Assembly: GCA_946811695.1 (NCBI GenBank)
Contig: OX328131.1
Location: forward strand, 7,388,826 to 7,452,825
Length of the DNA: 64,000 nt
Source: Gonocerus acuteangulatus
Taxonomy: Eukaryota; Arthropoda; Insecta; Hemiptera; Coreidae
Direction of reading: 5' to 3'
How positions within the stretch are numbered: the stretch's first letter is position 1; each line of letters opens with the position of its first letter. The translations under genes and the position numbers were made by a program. The notes under the pieces were generated by a model that made no database searches, was not told where the DNA came from, and saw only the letters and a program-made list of their open reading frames with translations. Shown here piece by piece: positions 20,941 through 35,981 of the stretch.

Positions 20941-20989
20941 CTAGTGGTAGAAAGCGCTCCTTGCGGCGGCTTTGTGAACCTACGTCTGA

Positions 20990-21480
20990 CGGGCTTTTCT
21001 ATTGAAATATATTACAAATTAAACCCCCGCTTTCCGATTGACCGATTCAGCTCATTTTTACAACACTTCTTTCTCATGAATTACCCACGACGTATACCGC
21101 GTTTCGTTACAATACAGCAGAAATTACGACCGGTATGAGTATATTAAGAATTTGGGTCAAGAGTAAACCCCCCCTTCTAATGAACCGATTTAGTTTATTT
21201 TTACAACACATATTTACCTGTAGATTACCACTACGAATACCGAGTTTCGTCGAAATATACCAAAAATCACGGCTGGTAGTGGCGAAGTGGTATTGTGGGT
21301 CCGGAGTAAACCCCCCCTTCTAATGAACCGATTTAGTTCATTTTTATATCTCACTTTTCTCTCTATATTACCACTACGAATACCAAGTTTCGTTGAAATA
21401 TAACAAATATTACGGCTGACATAGTCAAATGAGTGTTTTGGGTTCGGGGTAAACCCCCCCTTCCGGTGGACCGACTTTGG
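20990..21480 (+). repeat. Four diverged tandem units of about 142 bp
   Basis: TAAACCCCC(C)CTT words recur near 21022, 21164, 21307 and 21449. Each of the first three is followed by GAACCGATTTAG-like and GTTTCGT-GAAATATA-like text. Units are 75-90% alike by eye. An inverted partial copy is at about 30030-30185. Confidence 0.65.
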
Positions 21481-21580
21481 TGGTTAACGAACTCGTTCAA
21501 TCGTTTGCTAATTGAATGCTATATACCAAGTTTCGTGACGAAAAAACAAAAACTCTGGCCGCTATCGTGTTAACAGACAC

Positions 21581-21606
21581 ATATATATATATATATATAT
21601 ATATGC

Positions 21607-21671
<65 letters not shown>
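21581..21671. repeat. (TA)n microsatellite
   Basis: A nearly uninterrupted TA dinucleotide tract of about 90 bp. Confidence 0.95.
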
Positions 21672-21673
<2 letters not shown>

Positions 21674-21904
21674 TATATATAAATTTTAACGGGGGTCATT
21701 TTCGGTGTCTACTAGGTAGGATCGATAAAGATTTGAAGAAATTTTTCAAAAATTCCGTCATGAGTCCAACCTCAATAGCTACTTTCCTTCGGAGGAAAGT
21801 GCTAAAAAAGAAAAGAAAATGTCCGTTGAAGTGGATTGAAGTTAATGAAGATGGTCGTATTGAATTCTCTCAACAAATCCATTAAAGTGTTCAAAATATT
21901 TCTT

Positions 21905-22185
21905 TATCAGTTAGTGCTTATTAACTGGCCAAATGTCCCCAGACAGAACGACATGTTTAATAAATTTTATTCTTGGACCATCTAGAAGTGGGGAGTTGTA
22001 TATTATATGGTCATAGTCTTGTATTGTCTGTCCGTCACATTTCCATTTATTCTCCTGTGTAAGTCTAAATCTGTATAAGTATTGTTTCACACCACCATGT
22101 CCTGTTAGTACTTGGGTTAGTTTGTATCTTAGTTTGTTTATATGTAGTCTGTCGTCCAATATCTGGAAGTATTCATACACATGTC
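21905..22185 (-). pseudogene. Non-LTR retrotransposon C-terminal fragment
   Basis: The minus-strand frame contains LTQVLTGHGGVKQYLYRFRL then CDGQTIQDYDHIIYNSPLLD. The LTGHG...YL...C...D..H pattern marks the end of LINE proteins after RNase H. The rest of the element is missing. Confidence 0.6.
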
Positions 22186-22199
22186 TTCCTTTGGAACCT

Positions 22200-22330
22200 A
22201 TACCTTGAAAGCATATGAAGTAACTTGACCTTTCAAATTAGACGATAGATTTTTGTACAAAATTTCATCAAAATCAGACCATTAGTCTGGGACCTAGAGA
22301 GCGCACAGACAAATATGTACATGTATTTTA
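22200..22330 (+). mobile_element. Hairpin-family internal fragment
   Basis: AACTTGACCTTTCAAATTAG, a TTTGTACAAAATTTCATCAA block and AGAGAGCGCACAGACAAATA match the region just left of the TA tract in long copies. Confidence 0.6.
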
Positions 22331-22537
22331 TAGCCTCCACGAACGTATTCGTGTTTAGTGCATTAAAATATGTTATAGTGCAAACTTTGAAGAAAAGGAT
22401 GCTTTATTTTAGTGATTTGCATTGATTCTGAACACTCATATTCTACCTGTTGTCATTTCTTTCAAGTATCTAAGTAAAGTGTATGTAGCATACTGAAAGC
22501 TTTTTATTTTATGCAATGCCAAATAAGCAACAGGCAT

Positions 22538-23300
22538 TCTATATAATGCCTAGGCATTATATAGAATGCCTAGGCAATGTGTGTAATATGATGTAGAAAC
22601 TAATACATTCTACACTTTGCCTAAACCACTCAGGCATTCTATAGAATCCCTGGATTATATACTTTGCCGGTAACATATATACAAATTTGATGCCCAAAGC
22701 TCTGATCATATCAGACTCATTAAAGGCATTATATAGAATGCTTAGGCATGATATAGAATGCTTAGGCAATGTGTGTAATATGATGTAGAAACTAATACAT
22801 TCTACACTTTGCCTAAACCACTCAGGCATTCTATAGAATCCCTGGATTATATACTTTGCCGGTAACATATATACAAATTTGATGCCCAAAGCTCTGATCA
22901 TATCAGACTCATTAAAGGCATTCTATATAATGCCTAGGCATTATATAGAATGCTTAGGCAATGTGTGTAATATGATGTAGAAACTAATACATTCTACACT
23001 TTGCCTAAACCACTCAGGCATTCTATAGAATCCCTGGATTATATACTTTGCCGGTAACATATATACAAATTTGATGCCCAAAGCTCTGATCATATCAGAC
23101 TCATTAAAGGCATTCTATATAATGCCTAGGCATTATATAGAATGCTTAGGCAATGTGTGTAATATGATGTAGAAACTAATACATTCTACACTTTGCCTAA
23201 ACCACTCAGGCATTCTATAGAATCCCTGGATTATTTACTTTGCCGGTAACATATATACAAATTTGATGCCCAAAGCTCTGATCATATCAGACTCATTAAG
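22538..23300. repeat. 192-bp tandem repeat, four copies, carrying a LINE coding segment
   Basis: The marker AATATGATGTAGAAAC occurs at 22585, 22777, 22969 and 23161, exactly 192 bp apart. Each unit has a palindromic start (AGGCATTCTATATAATGCCT and its inverse) and ends in sequence coding MPKALIISDSL. In the last unit this runs on into the RNase H region of the LINE at 23300. The minus-strand frame at 22557-22901 exists only because 192 is a multiple of three. Confidence 0.9.
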
Positions 23301-24200
23301 CGTCCTAACAGCACTACAAGAAAAGGAACCCACTGAAGGTCTCATTCGCTCTTGCAAAGATTTACTATGGAAAGCAAAGAAGGCAAGGGAAATGATATCA
23401 TTCCTCTGGGTTCCATCGCACAGTGGCATTCAAGGGAATTAGGAAGTCGACAAGCTAGCATCATCAAGCAACGTCAATGCTGAAATAGATAATAAAATAA
23501 TGTTCTCTGACTGGAAATATTTAATAAAAGAAACACTACGCAGGCTCTGGACCAAGCAGTGGCTTGATAAAGATGAGAAAGGGTTAAGAAAAATAAAGAC
23601 AATACCGAAAACATGGCACACAAGCGAACGGTCTTCAAGAAGAGAAGAAGTAGTTCTGTGCAGACTAAGGATCGGCCACTGCCTACTTAGCCATGAATAC
23701 CTGTTCCTAAACCTATATCCACCTTCATGCAGCTGTGATGTAGGAGAACTTCTGACGGTAGAACATCTGTCTCTTGCAGGAACTACTCTACCGTAAGAAA
23801 ATCGCTGGGTATCGGATCTTCCATTGAAAAAATTCTTAGAGATAATGAAGAGACTATAAAAAAACGTTTCAAATTTTTAAGACAAACCGGCTTGTATTCA
23901 AAATTGTAACTTCAATTTTTTTTTTTTTTTTTTTTTTTTAAACTAACATTCATTAAATTATCAGGTATATTCTTTTTTCTCCATATTTTTTATCATATTT
24001 GAGTTATTTATTATAATTATTATTCTAAATAATTGACATTTTATTATTATCATAATTGCTATTCTTATTTATTCCATGATCATTTTACTTTAATCTTCCT
24101 TCATTATTATTTAATTATTAACTATTTCTTATTTTACCTTTAATTGACAACTGCCAATGATCCTAGAGGATAGAGGCGAAAGGAAATAAATAATAATAAA
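23254..24200 (+). pseudogene. RNase H and 3' end of a non-LTR retrotransposon
   Basis: The frame runs IISDSLSVLTALQEKEPTEG, then FLWVPSHSGIQGN with an in-frame TAG. It continues through SSRREEVVLCRLRIGHCLLS, PPSCSCDVGE and LTVEHL. These are the RNase H fold and Cys/His tail of I/Jockey-type LINEs. A long T-run (about 23920) and a final GACAACTGCCAATGATCCTA ... AATAAATAATAA complete a 3' UTR. Reverse transcriptase is absent. Confidence 0.75.
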
Positions 24201-24202
24201 TA

Positions 24203-24290
24203 TATACAAATTTGAACCACCGGAATTCTGATACATGAAATGTTCTAGTTGGCGCTTCCGGATTCCGTCATGATGTCCAACTACCTTTAT
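24203..24290 (+). mobile_element. Hairpin-family 3' fragment
   Basis: ACAAATTTGAACCACCGG, GAAATGTTCTAGTTGGCGC and TTCCGGATTCCGTCATGATG match the block between the TA tract and the hairpin. The hairpin itself is missing. Confidence 0.6.
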
Positions 24291-24835
24291 TAATAAGCCA
24301 GATATTTGGGACTTGTTTCACCATTTTATGGCAAGGATCGAGGTAATGTCTATCATATTTCCTAATGAAAAGTCACTAGCCATCGAACCATGACCTTTGT
24401 CATGGAATGCGCCTTAGTATCTAATAATGAATGAAAATGTTACATCTGGGAATTCCCTGTTGCGCATCGAGATATCCTTTATCTAAAATAAGAAGTATTT
24501 ATTTTTTTTCTTGCAATTAATTGATATTTTATAATATGAGCATTTCTTGGCTGGACTATTAGATTCCCACGACGTAAGCAGAGTTAAAACACAAAAGAAA
24601 TTACGACCTATTCACTCCGGACGATAATCAGTAATATCTGTTTACTTTTAAAAGACATTTTACTCTTTAAGTGCCCATCCGGACTTTCGTTGGAATTGTG
24701 TTTGTGGCGTATCAACAATTTGGCTATTCTACAAAAATTTGGCTACTGGCCGGGCTATCTACAGGTTGCCACCCATTTAAAATGCCAACGGCACGTGATC
24801 GGTCACCCATTCAGGTACTGGCCACGCCGACCTGA
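24291..24835. other. Spacer without recognised features
   Basis: No convincing gene or repeat boundary. The 70-codon frame at 24690 has no support from splice sites or motifs. Confidence 0.3.
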
Positions 24836-25085
24836 GAAAAAAATGTCAGAGATAAAAGTTGTAGGGCTTGACTTTAGCTTTCTAAATATGTCAACCATTT
24901 AACATGTTGACTGCGCATGCGCGCTCGGCGCTAGATGAAATGTTGAGGTTTGCAAATGACCCCTATTATTATGCACATCATTTTGAAGGGAATTAAAAAA
25001 CAAAACCTTTTCCGCAAACCGTACTTCGATATCTTTAAAATCAAATCAGTTTCGTGCGATTCAAATTTTATTGTTTTAAATTAAA
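24836..25085 (+). repeat. 250-bp repeat, first copy
   Basis: From ATGTCAGAGATAAAAGTTGT to AAATTTTATTGTTTTAAA, this matches 27978-28222 at about 95% by eye. The second copy is cut off on its left by a hairpin-family element inserted in the shared CCTGAGAAAAAAA. Confidence 0.85.
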
Positions 25086-25398
25086 ACGAATGTCATGAAA
25101 AATTTTTAAATACTCAAATTAGTTTATGTAATTCTTGCTACTTTTGTTTTTTATTTTATCTGTTTTTTTTTTTTTTCTTCATTTTACTTTTTTCTTAATT
25201 TAGTTATTAGTGTTCTTTTTTTTTTTTTTTTATTTGTTTGGTTTTTTGGGGGTTTTTTACTAGACTGAAAACACTTCCTTCGTCATGAGCTCATCACTAA
25301 AATTGCGAAGCTCAAAATAAAAAAAAAATAAAAAAAAAAAAAAAATTAAAACGATTTTTTGTTGGCACTCACAGAGGTCGGTTATGAATGTGTGATGC

Positions 25399-26158
25399 CT
25401 GACTTTGAGGTATTTTTTCCTCAACTTTCTGAAAAAAATATGGCCGATCCTCTGAAAGAATTATTTTCCCTAATAACTTCAATGAAATTGAATATACGAC
25501 ATTTTTTTTAAGTATTTAGTCTGATTTTTCGTTTGAGACGTTCAATTTAAGTGCTAACCCTATTTCATTTATAGATTAAATAATAAAATGTAAAGAAAGC
25601 TCTTATCTTGCAGTTTCAAAGCATCCATTTTACTCCATTTTTATTTCTTCAAAGATGCCAACTTCAACATCCAGACACCTTTGAAGTCTGGAACGTATGC
25701 TGTTAACTGCTCTCAATACTAGTTCCTTCAATATGGCTCTGGAGGCTTCAGCAATCCTTCCTTTCATTTGGTCTTGTGTACTAGGCGGATCAGAGTAGAC
25801 CATACTTTGAAGTGTACCCACAGGAAGAAGACCAGCGGAGTGAGTTCAGGTGATCTAGGTGGCCAAGAAATAGGGCTCTTCGTTTCCGAATATGGAGGTT
25901 ACAGCATTCGTAGCTTTTCGGGAATAATTGGATTGGCAGGGATGGCCCTATTTCAAGAGCTTTCTTTACAATTTATTAATTAATCTATAAATGAAATAGG
26001 GTTATCACTTAAATTGAACGTCTCAAACGAAAAATCAGACTAAATACTTAAAAAAAAATGCCTTATATTCAATTGTATTGAAGTTATTAGGGAAAATAAT
26101 CCTTTTAGAGGATCGGTCATATTTTTTTCAGAAAGTTGATACAAAAAAACCTCAAAGT
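25399..26158. mobile_element. Mariner-like element with about 180-bp inverted repeats
   Basis: Left arm 25399-25590 and right arm 25970-26158 are inverted copies (TGACTTTGAGG, then TTTCTGAAAAAAATATGRCC, CAATTTAAGTG, CCCTATTTCATTTATAGATT). The central 380 bases hold a decayed transposase end. Exact ends and target duplication are not resolved. Confidence 0.75.
25630..25875 (-). pseudogene. Transposase C-terminal remnant (mariner/Tc1-like)
   Basis: One minus frame reads WPPRSPELTPLVFFLW, the signature around the last catalytic residue of insect mariner-like transposases. A shifted frame continues TLQSMVYSDPPSTQDQMKGR and ends RSRLQRCLDVEVGIFEEI, the usual tail. At least one frameshift separates them. 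The acidic residue expected after PRSP-x-LTPL is Val. Confidence 0.7.
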
Positions 26159-26180
26159 CATGTATGCCTGAGAAAAAAAA

Positions 26181-27975
<1,795 letters not shown>

Positions 27976-27977
27976 AA

Positions 27978-28222
27978 AATGTCAGAGGTAAAAGTTGTAG
28001 GGCTTTACTTTAGCTTTCTAAATATGTCAACCATTTAACAAGTTGACTGCGCATGTGCGCTCGGCGCTAGACGAAATGTTGAGGTTAGCAGATGACCCCT
28101 ATTATTATGCACATCATTTTGAAGGGAATTAAAAAACAAAACCTTTGCCGCTAACCGTACTTCGATATCTTTAAAATCAAATGAGTTTCGTGCGATTCAA
28201 ATTTTATTGTTTTAAAACAATA
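27978..28222 (+). repeat. 250-bp repeat, second copy
   Basis: Second copy of 24836-25085, beginning directly at the insertion point of the hairpin-family element that ends at 27975. Confidence 0.85.
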
Positions 28223-28512
28223 AAATTTCTGTCTCAACAAACTTGCTGCCTCCAGGCATTTCCATAGGTATGTAGTATCTTATTTGTTTGTTATAATTAA
28301 TTAATGTTACCATTAGCACCTATTTACCTATATAAACTTCAATATAATAGCCTTTTTTCTTCTTTTTGTTATGTTTCTTTTGATTTTCATTCTACTCATT
28401 CTATGAATTTAACACCAAATTGTTCTTTTATAATAAGTTAAATGTATTTGTATTTCTGTTACTTATGTCAATTATAAACTTTTTTTTTGTATTAATTTCT
28501 GTTTTTCTTGTC
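28223..28512. other. Spacer, possible Penelope flank
   Basis: AT-rich with no gene. It leads into the Penelope-like signature at 28513. Confidence 0.3.
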
Positions 28513-28627
28513 ATTTTAGCTGACGAAGGCTACCAATGAGTAGCCGAAACGTCCAAAATATAGATTTTTTTATAAAAAAAAATCATATTGAGGTTTCTTT
28601 AGCCGAATCCCAACCATTCCATCTTTA

Positions 28628-28677
<50 letters not shown>

Positions 28678-28790
28678 TTTTAACTGGTGTCAATTCTGGT
28701 ATCTTGTATATTAGGATCAATAAAGATTTAATGGATTATTTTTTTAAAAACATCTTTCATGAATGGAACTTTCATAGCTTCATTACTTCG
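28513..28790 (+). mobile_element. Penelope-like element fragment
   Basis: GCTGACGAAGGCTACCAATG followed by AGTAGCCGAAACGTCC is the characteristic Penelope phrase. GTTTCTTTAGCCGAATCCC and a TA tract (28630-28672) follow, then text shared with 21690-21780 (GGATCRATAAAGATTT). An inverted copy of the first part lies at 34195-34335. Confidence 0.6.
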
Positions 28791-29142
28791 AAAATTGCTG
28801 AAACGCCTAGTTTTGTTTATGACTATCAAACCACGGGAAATCCCGAGTCTTATGAGATACAATGTACTGTCATTTCTAAGCGCTGAAATAAAAATATCAT
28901 AATAACTGCGTGAGATAACCTTATTTGACCTGGTATTACTATTTATTCTTGATTCGACAGAGCCATCTTGGCAGTCCGGTAGAAGACAGGCACCCATCAA
29001 GACTAAGTAAGTTAATATGTCTAGGGGGTTATTTTTTTTAATATAATAATAATACAGAAAAAAAAACATAACTCCAAACGCAACCAATATTTTAATATCA
29101 CAGTTTAAATGAATTTCAAGCGTCTAGAACCCAAACAGAAAA
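28791..29142. other. Spacer, no gene seen
   Basis: The 119-codon minus-strand frame at 28728-29087 starts in low-complexity sequence and shows no domain. I see no structure here. Confidence 0.3.
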
Positions 29143-29985
29143 GTCCGACTCGCAGGAACTGCATCATTTTAGAATGGCTCCGATCTTATCCCTAATGTTG
29201 GAAAGGTTCACATAGAAACAGTTATAATTTGGGTTAGACCTTTCATGAAATAATCTATGACCCCAAATAGGTCACGGTTGCAAGGTCCATACCTCATACC
29301 TGACTACCTGGCCTCGTGAAGGTTCGCTCTAGAAACACACTACTTACCGCTTCTTATTTTCTTTTACTATAATACTAATTTTACAGATAAATGCAATTTA
29401 AAACAAAAAAAAAAAACACAAAAAAAAACGATGAAAAAGTGATTTGAAGAATAAACCCGTTCAAAAGAACCCAAAAAAAAATTGAATTTTTAAGCACTTA
29501 TTTCTCCGATTGACATAATCTAATCGAAAATTATTTCAGAATCTTTTTATAGAGGATTTAGTAAGGTTTCGAATGGTAACGATCCGCGTTTTCGAGATAT
29601 TAAGGAAAATATACAAAGTCCCCAAAACATTTCATGTCTGTTAATAAAATATTTTATTCTAATCCTCACTTAACTCCAAACGTAACAAAAATTAAAAAAA
29701 ATCTTTGTTTTTATGAATTTAAAAAATGCAGAAAATGTTCCAACTGAAACCAATGATTCTAAGTACCCTAACCAAAAACGTTCGACAAATATTTTTCCAA
29801 TTTTCTCGAAAACGGTTAAAGCTATCGCCTTAAAAATGGTTTCAGTCGTTTTTCTAGGCCGAGAAGCCCATAAAACTAGTACTTGCGAGCATATGAAGTA
29901 AGCGCAACGGTTTTTTTCGCGCAAATTTCGCTCCAAAAACCATGTTCCGGTGGGCGGATTCTGCTGGTTAACAAACTTGAACGAA
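29143..29985 (+). mobile_element. Hairpin-family element, 3'-truncated
   Basis: It begins GTCCGACTCGCAGGAACTGC and follows the family to the GGTTAACAAACTTGAACGAATG block. It then breaks into another repeat at about 29985, so the TA tract and hairpin are missing. Confidence 0.75.
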
Positions 29986-30029
29986 TGATTTTTCTACCTG
30001 TTTTGAGCCTATGGGAGAACGAAACAACG

Positions 30030-30185
30030 ACAATGATTTTCGTTAACGCGATACGCACCAGAGTTTTGTTTTTTAGTTACGAAACTTGGTGCACAGAATT
30101 CCCCTAGCAAACGATTAAATGAGTTCGTTAACCTGCAAAATCGGTCCGTCTGAAGGGGAGGTTTACTCCAGACCCAAAGTAGTTA
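30030..30185 (-). repeat. Inverted copy of the 142-bp-unit repeat edge
   Basis: Read on the minus strand, this matches 21430-21565, including GTTAACGAACTCRTTYAATC and CCAAGTTTCGT. Confidence 0.6.
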
Positions 30186-30522
30186 TTGTAGTTATTGAAA
30201 AACCTGTATTGTCTCGAATCTTTCTGATTTTGGTGGCGTATTTAATGTATTTTGTAGCGCTGAGTCGGAGACCACTGCCAATTCGATAGATTCATTATTT
30301 CGGAAGATAAACGGGTTTTATATTACGAAAATCTTGAAAAACAGCAAGTATACGATTTCAAAAAGTCACATTTTACTTAATTGGTAGAGAAATGTTTCCT
30401 TCAAAATGTATTTTTGAATGCTGAGTTGTATAAATTAACTAACAATGTAATACAGTTAATTGGTCCAGACGTATTTATCTTTAATAAAATTTTCGCTTAT
30501 AAGGACTACATTTTGACATTTT
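30186..30522. other. Spacer, no gene seen
   Basis: No convincing coding sequence or repeat boundary. Confidence 0.3.
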
Positions 30523-30657
30523 AGCGCGGTTACTCCCTACCTCCATAGGGAGAACCCGCTTATGAGGTTAACCTCATGACGCAATCCGGAAGTGCTGACT
30601 AGAAACTTTCTCGTTTCAGACCTCATAGATCACGAAAATATAAGTGGTTCAAATTTG

Positions 30658-30701
<44 letters not shown>

Positions 30702-31561
30702 AGATGGAACGGCATTTTTCTCCAGCGGTGGTACTCCTCCTCACTTCTTCCCGGAATATTTCGATGGATTCATCTCCATCTTCTTCAGTCAGGCACTTGT
30801 TTCTTCCTCGGTATGAAATATTCCGGGAAGAAGTGAGGAGGAGTACCACCACTGGAGAAAAATGCCGTTCCATCTAAAAATACTATCCCAGCGACGAAAA
30901 ATAACTTCAAACATATATATATTTATATATATGCTTATCTGTTCACTCTCTAGGAAGCTCAAAAATGGTACAAAAATCTGTCGTATAATTTGAAAGATCA
31001 AGTTCGTTAACCAGCAGAATCCGCCCACCGGAACATGGCTTTAACCGTTTTCGAGAAAATTGGAAAAATATTTGTTGAATAACGTTCTTGGTTTGGGTAC
31101 TTAGAATCATGGGCTTCAGTTGAAACCTTTTCTGCATGTTTAAATATCATTAAAACTAATATGTTGAAATTTTCGTTACATTTGGAGTTATTGAAAAAAT
31201 AGAATATTTTATTAACAGACATGAAAAGTTTTGGTAATTTAGTATACTTTCCTTAATATCTCAAAAACGGTTGAAAATCATGGTAAGCGGAAGGTTACCA
31301 TTCGAAAGCTTACTAAATGCTCTAAAACAAAGATTCTGAAGAAAGTTTAAATTTAATGTTAGAAATATGGATTTCCATGATATAGCTTTTCAACTGCCTA
31401 GCGGGGGCCTTTCTGGGGTTGGCCGACCCATCCAGGTAAGATCATAAATCAAGACCTTTCAAGAAATGTGGAACCAAAATAATAGCTGTTTCTATTTTAA
31501 TCATTCTACTAGGGATAAGAACGGAACCGTGCTAAGATGATGCAGTTCCTGCGAGTCGGAC
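30523..31561 (-). mobile_element. Hairpin-family element, shortened, carrying a foreign inverted repeat
   Basis: It starts AGCGCGGTTACTCCCTACC and ends GCAGTTCCTGCGAGTCGGAC. A TA tract is at 30658-30698. Directly after it is a 61-bp inverted repeat not present in other copies (30701-30761 and 30816-30876). The interior is partly deleted relative to 3152-4552. Confidence 0.85.
30701..30876. repeat. 61-bp inverted repeat, 60/61 matched, 54-bp loop
   Basis: Arm 30701-30761 (TAGATGGAACGGCATTTTTC...) pairs with 30816-30876 (...GAAAAATGCCGTTCCATCTA), with one mismatch (CAGCGG versus CAGTGG). Transcribed, it would form a long, nearly perfect hairpin. Confidence 0.95.
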
Positions 31562-31721
31562 TTTTTGTTTTATTTTCGAGATCATACCTATTAATAAAAT
31601 GAAAAATCAATATTAGAGCAGTATTCTACAACTAATTAGGTATAAAAAAAAAAGTTAGTTCTAACGCGATTGAACACCTTCGGTTTTGGAGGTTTTTCCT
31701 CTCGGCACCACTGTGCGGCGG

Positions 31722-31813
31722 CAGGAATTTTCTCATCTCACGGTCCGTAGAGAAAATCCCCCCCTGCACCATGGATGTCGGCGCTCATGGCCCAGACGTC
31801 GGTGGGTCGTAAA
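31722..31813 (+). mobile_element. SINE 3' fragment
   Basis: GGAATTTTCTCATCTCACGG, CCTGCACCATGGATGTCGGC and TGGCCCAGACGTCGG match the body of the SINE at 4879-5054. The tRNA-like head is missing. Confidence 0.65.
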
Positions 31814-31820
31814 AGATAAA

Positions 31821-31900
31821 GTCCAACTCGTAGGAATTGCGTCATCTTAGCTCGTTTTCCTTCGTATCCATAGTGCCATTTGGAAAGCTTTGAGGAGAAG
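31821..31900 (+). mobile_element. Hairpin-family 5'-end fragment
   Basis: GTCCAACTCGTAGGAATTGC, GTCATCTTAGCTCG and TATCCATAGTGCCATTTGG match the family start. It is truncated. Confidence 0.6.
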
Positions 31901-32533
31901 TCCTCCATTTAATAGTCCACCAGAGATATTACAGCCCAAAAGTAAGGTAACAAATATCAGGGTTAAGAATACTTTTAATACAAGCTACTTAGTTAGGTTT
32001 GTTATCATGAAAATAATCCACTTTGATACATCCCCTTATGCTAAAATATTACCATCAAAAACTGCTTTAGAGAAATTAAAACACTTGTTTTAATGGCTGT
32101 TTTCAGGTTTTGGACTTCAACATTTTCAAATAGTGAAGAAGACATAAAAGATAGAACAGACTGTAAGAAAAACTATAATATTTGAAATATTAGTCTATGA
32201 CTTAATAGTCCTGAGGAAATGTGCTTTCCGTAAAAGCTTATGAACTAAAAAAATCTTCAAAAAGATGGCTGCCAATTTCAAACGGTTGACCCTAAAACAA
32301 ATTTAAAAATTGTTTTGCGCTACTGATTCAATTGCTAATTGATGGCAAAAATATCAATTTTTTCTAAAATTGTCAAGCAACCAGATTTTTCTGGACCATT
32401 TCAAATGGATTGACTCTATTACCAAAACTTTTCTCATTTACTTACCTTGTTTTACAAAAATACTCATTACAATGAGTTGATAAGTTTTTCAGATCTCCAC
32501 TAAGTTATCCAGGTTTTTTAACAAATGAAAAAA
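31901..32533. other. Unassigned sequence before a nested insertion cluster
   Basis: A 67-codon plus-strand frame (31890-32093) shows no domain. Because it lies upstream of the split Penelope reverse transcriptase, decayed upstream parts of that element may be here, but I cannot show it. Confidence 0.25.
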
Positions 32534-33706
32534 ATCCGACTCGCAGGAACTGCATCATCTTAGCGTAGTTCCATTCATATCCCTAGTGTCATTTTGTATA
32601 CTTAGAATAGAAACAGTTATTACAAGCCTTGTATTAACTGTTTCTAATACCTATGAATCCGGTTCCTTGTAATACAAGGAACCGGATTCTTAGGTTTTCG
32701 CGTATTTTTTTCCTTTCCCCTAAACATGATAAAGATCGATTTTTTATATGATTCGCGTCTTGTAGTATCATTCATGCAAATTTGGAAGAACCTAAAAAAA
32801 AACTATTCTGGATGATAGCACCTAAAACCCAATGGAATGACCTAGACGGACCGGCGACAAAGGGCCAGCAGCTTGACTGGTGATAAAGGGCCAGCAGCGT
32901 ACCCTTATACCTGGAACACCCTAGAGCAGCCTGGCTTGGCCAGGCTCCACTGCTACAGACATAAATTTTTATTTCATTGTTCAATGTATTCAAAACTATC
33001 ATAATGTTTATAATTTCTAAATGTTTCATAAAATAAATACAATTAACAATTAAAAAGTGAGCTAAACAACTACGAAAACCCGTTCAAAAGAACACATTCA
33101 AAGTTTTCATCACCGTTTTCTCCTATTGAAATCGACTAATCGAAAATCTTCTCAGAATGTTAATTATAGAGAATTTAGTAAGCTTTTGAATAGTTTCTAT
33201 CCACTTATGACGATTTCCCAACTGTTTTCAGAATATTAAGGAAAATATGCGAAGTTCCCAAAACTTTTCATGTCTCTTAATAAAATATTTTATTCTAATT
33301 CTTCCTTAACTCCAAACGTAACCAAAATTTACACATCTTTGTATGTATGGAATTTAAGCACGCGGAAAATATTTTAACCGAAGCCCATGATTCTAAGTAA
33401 CCAAACCAAAAACTTGATTTAACAACTATTTTTCCGATTTTCTCGGAAACGGTTAATGCTATCGCCTTAAAAATGGTTTCATTCGTTTTAATAGCCCAAG
33501 AAACCTATAAAACGAGTACTTACAAGCATATGAACTCAAAAACGTAAGCGTTACGATTTTTTTCGCGCGTATTTCGCCCTAACCGCCATCTTGCAGTCGG
33601 CGGATTTTGCTGGTTAACGAACTTGACCTTTCAAATCGGACGACGGATTTTTGTACCAAATTTCATCAAAATCGGACCATTAGGGGTGTCGTAAAACCGC
33701 GAACAG

Positions 33707-33782
<76 letters not shown>

Positions 33783-33917
33783 AATTTGAACCACCGTTAT
33801 TTTCGGTCTCTAGGGGCTCTGAAACGCGAAATTTTCTAGTCGGCACTTCCGGATTGTTTTATGAGATCAACCTTATAAGCGGGGTTCCTCCCTATGAAGG
33901 GAGGGAGGAAACACGCT
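32534..33917 (+). mobile_element. Hairpin-family element inserted upstream of a Penelope RT segment
   Basis: It begins ATCCGACTCGCAGGAACTGC and ends with the hairpin and CACGCT. A-runs lie outside both ends. The (TA)n tract is 33709-33776. Near the start it carries a 25-bp inverted repeat around 32630-32690 (ATCCGGTTCCTTGTAATACA and inverse). Confidence 0.85.
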
Positions 33918-34065
33918 AAAAGCCAATCAGGTCTCCCAGATTAGACTATGACGTCATAGTCAGTTTTGATGTACAAAATTTATTCACCTATATACCACTA
34001 AACTTGGTTTATAAAATTATCAATGAGGAGTGGGAGAAAATTGGACCATACACAAATACTAAAAA
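33918..34065 (+). pseudogene. Penelope-like reverse transcriptase, upstream segment
   Basis: The frame reads PRLDYDVIVSFDVQNLFTYI then PLNLVYKIINEEWEKIGPY. SFDV-x-x-LFT-x-IP is the first catalytic Asp motif of Penelope RTs. It is bounded on both sides by hairpin-family elements, and the frame resumes in the segment from 35982. Confidence 0.75.

Positions 34066-35981
<1,916 letters not shown>

Noticed and set aside
28728..29087. 119-codon minus-strand frame
   Set aside because: The start is in Phe/Tyr low-complexity sequence, with no domain, splice support or repeats elsewhere.
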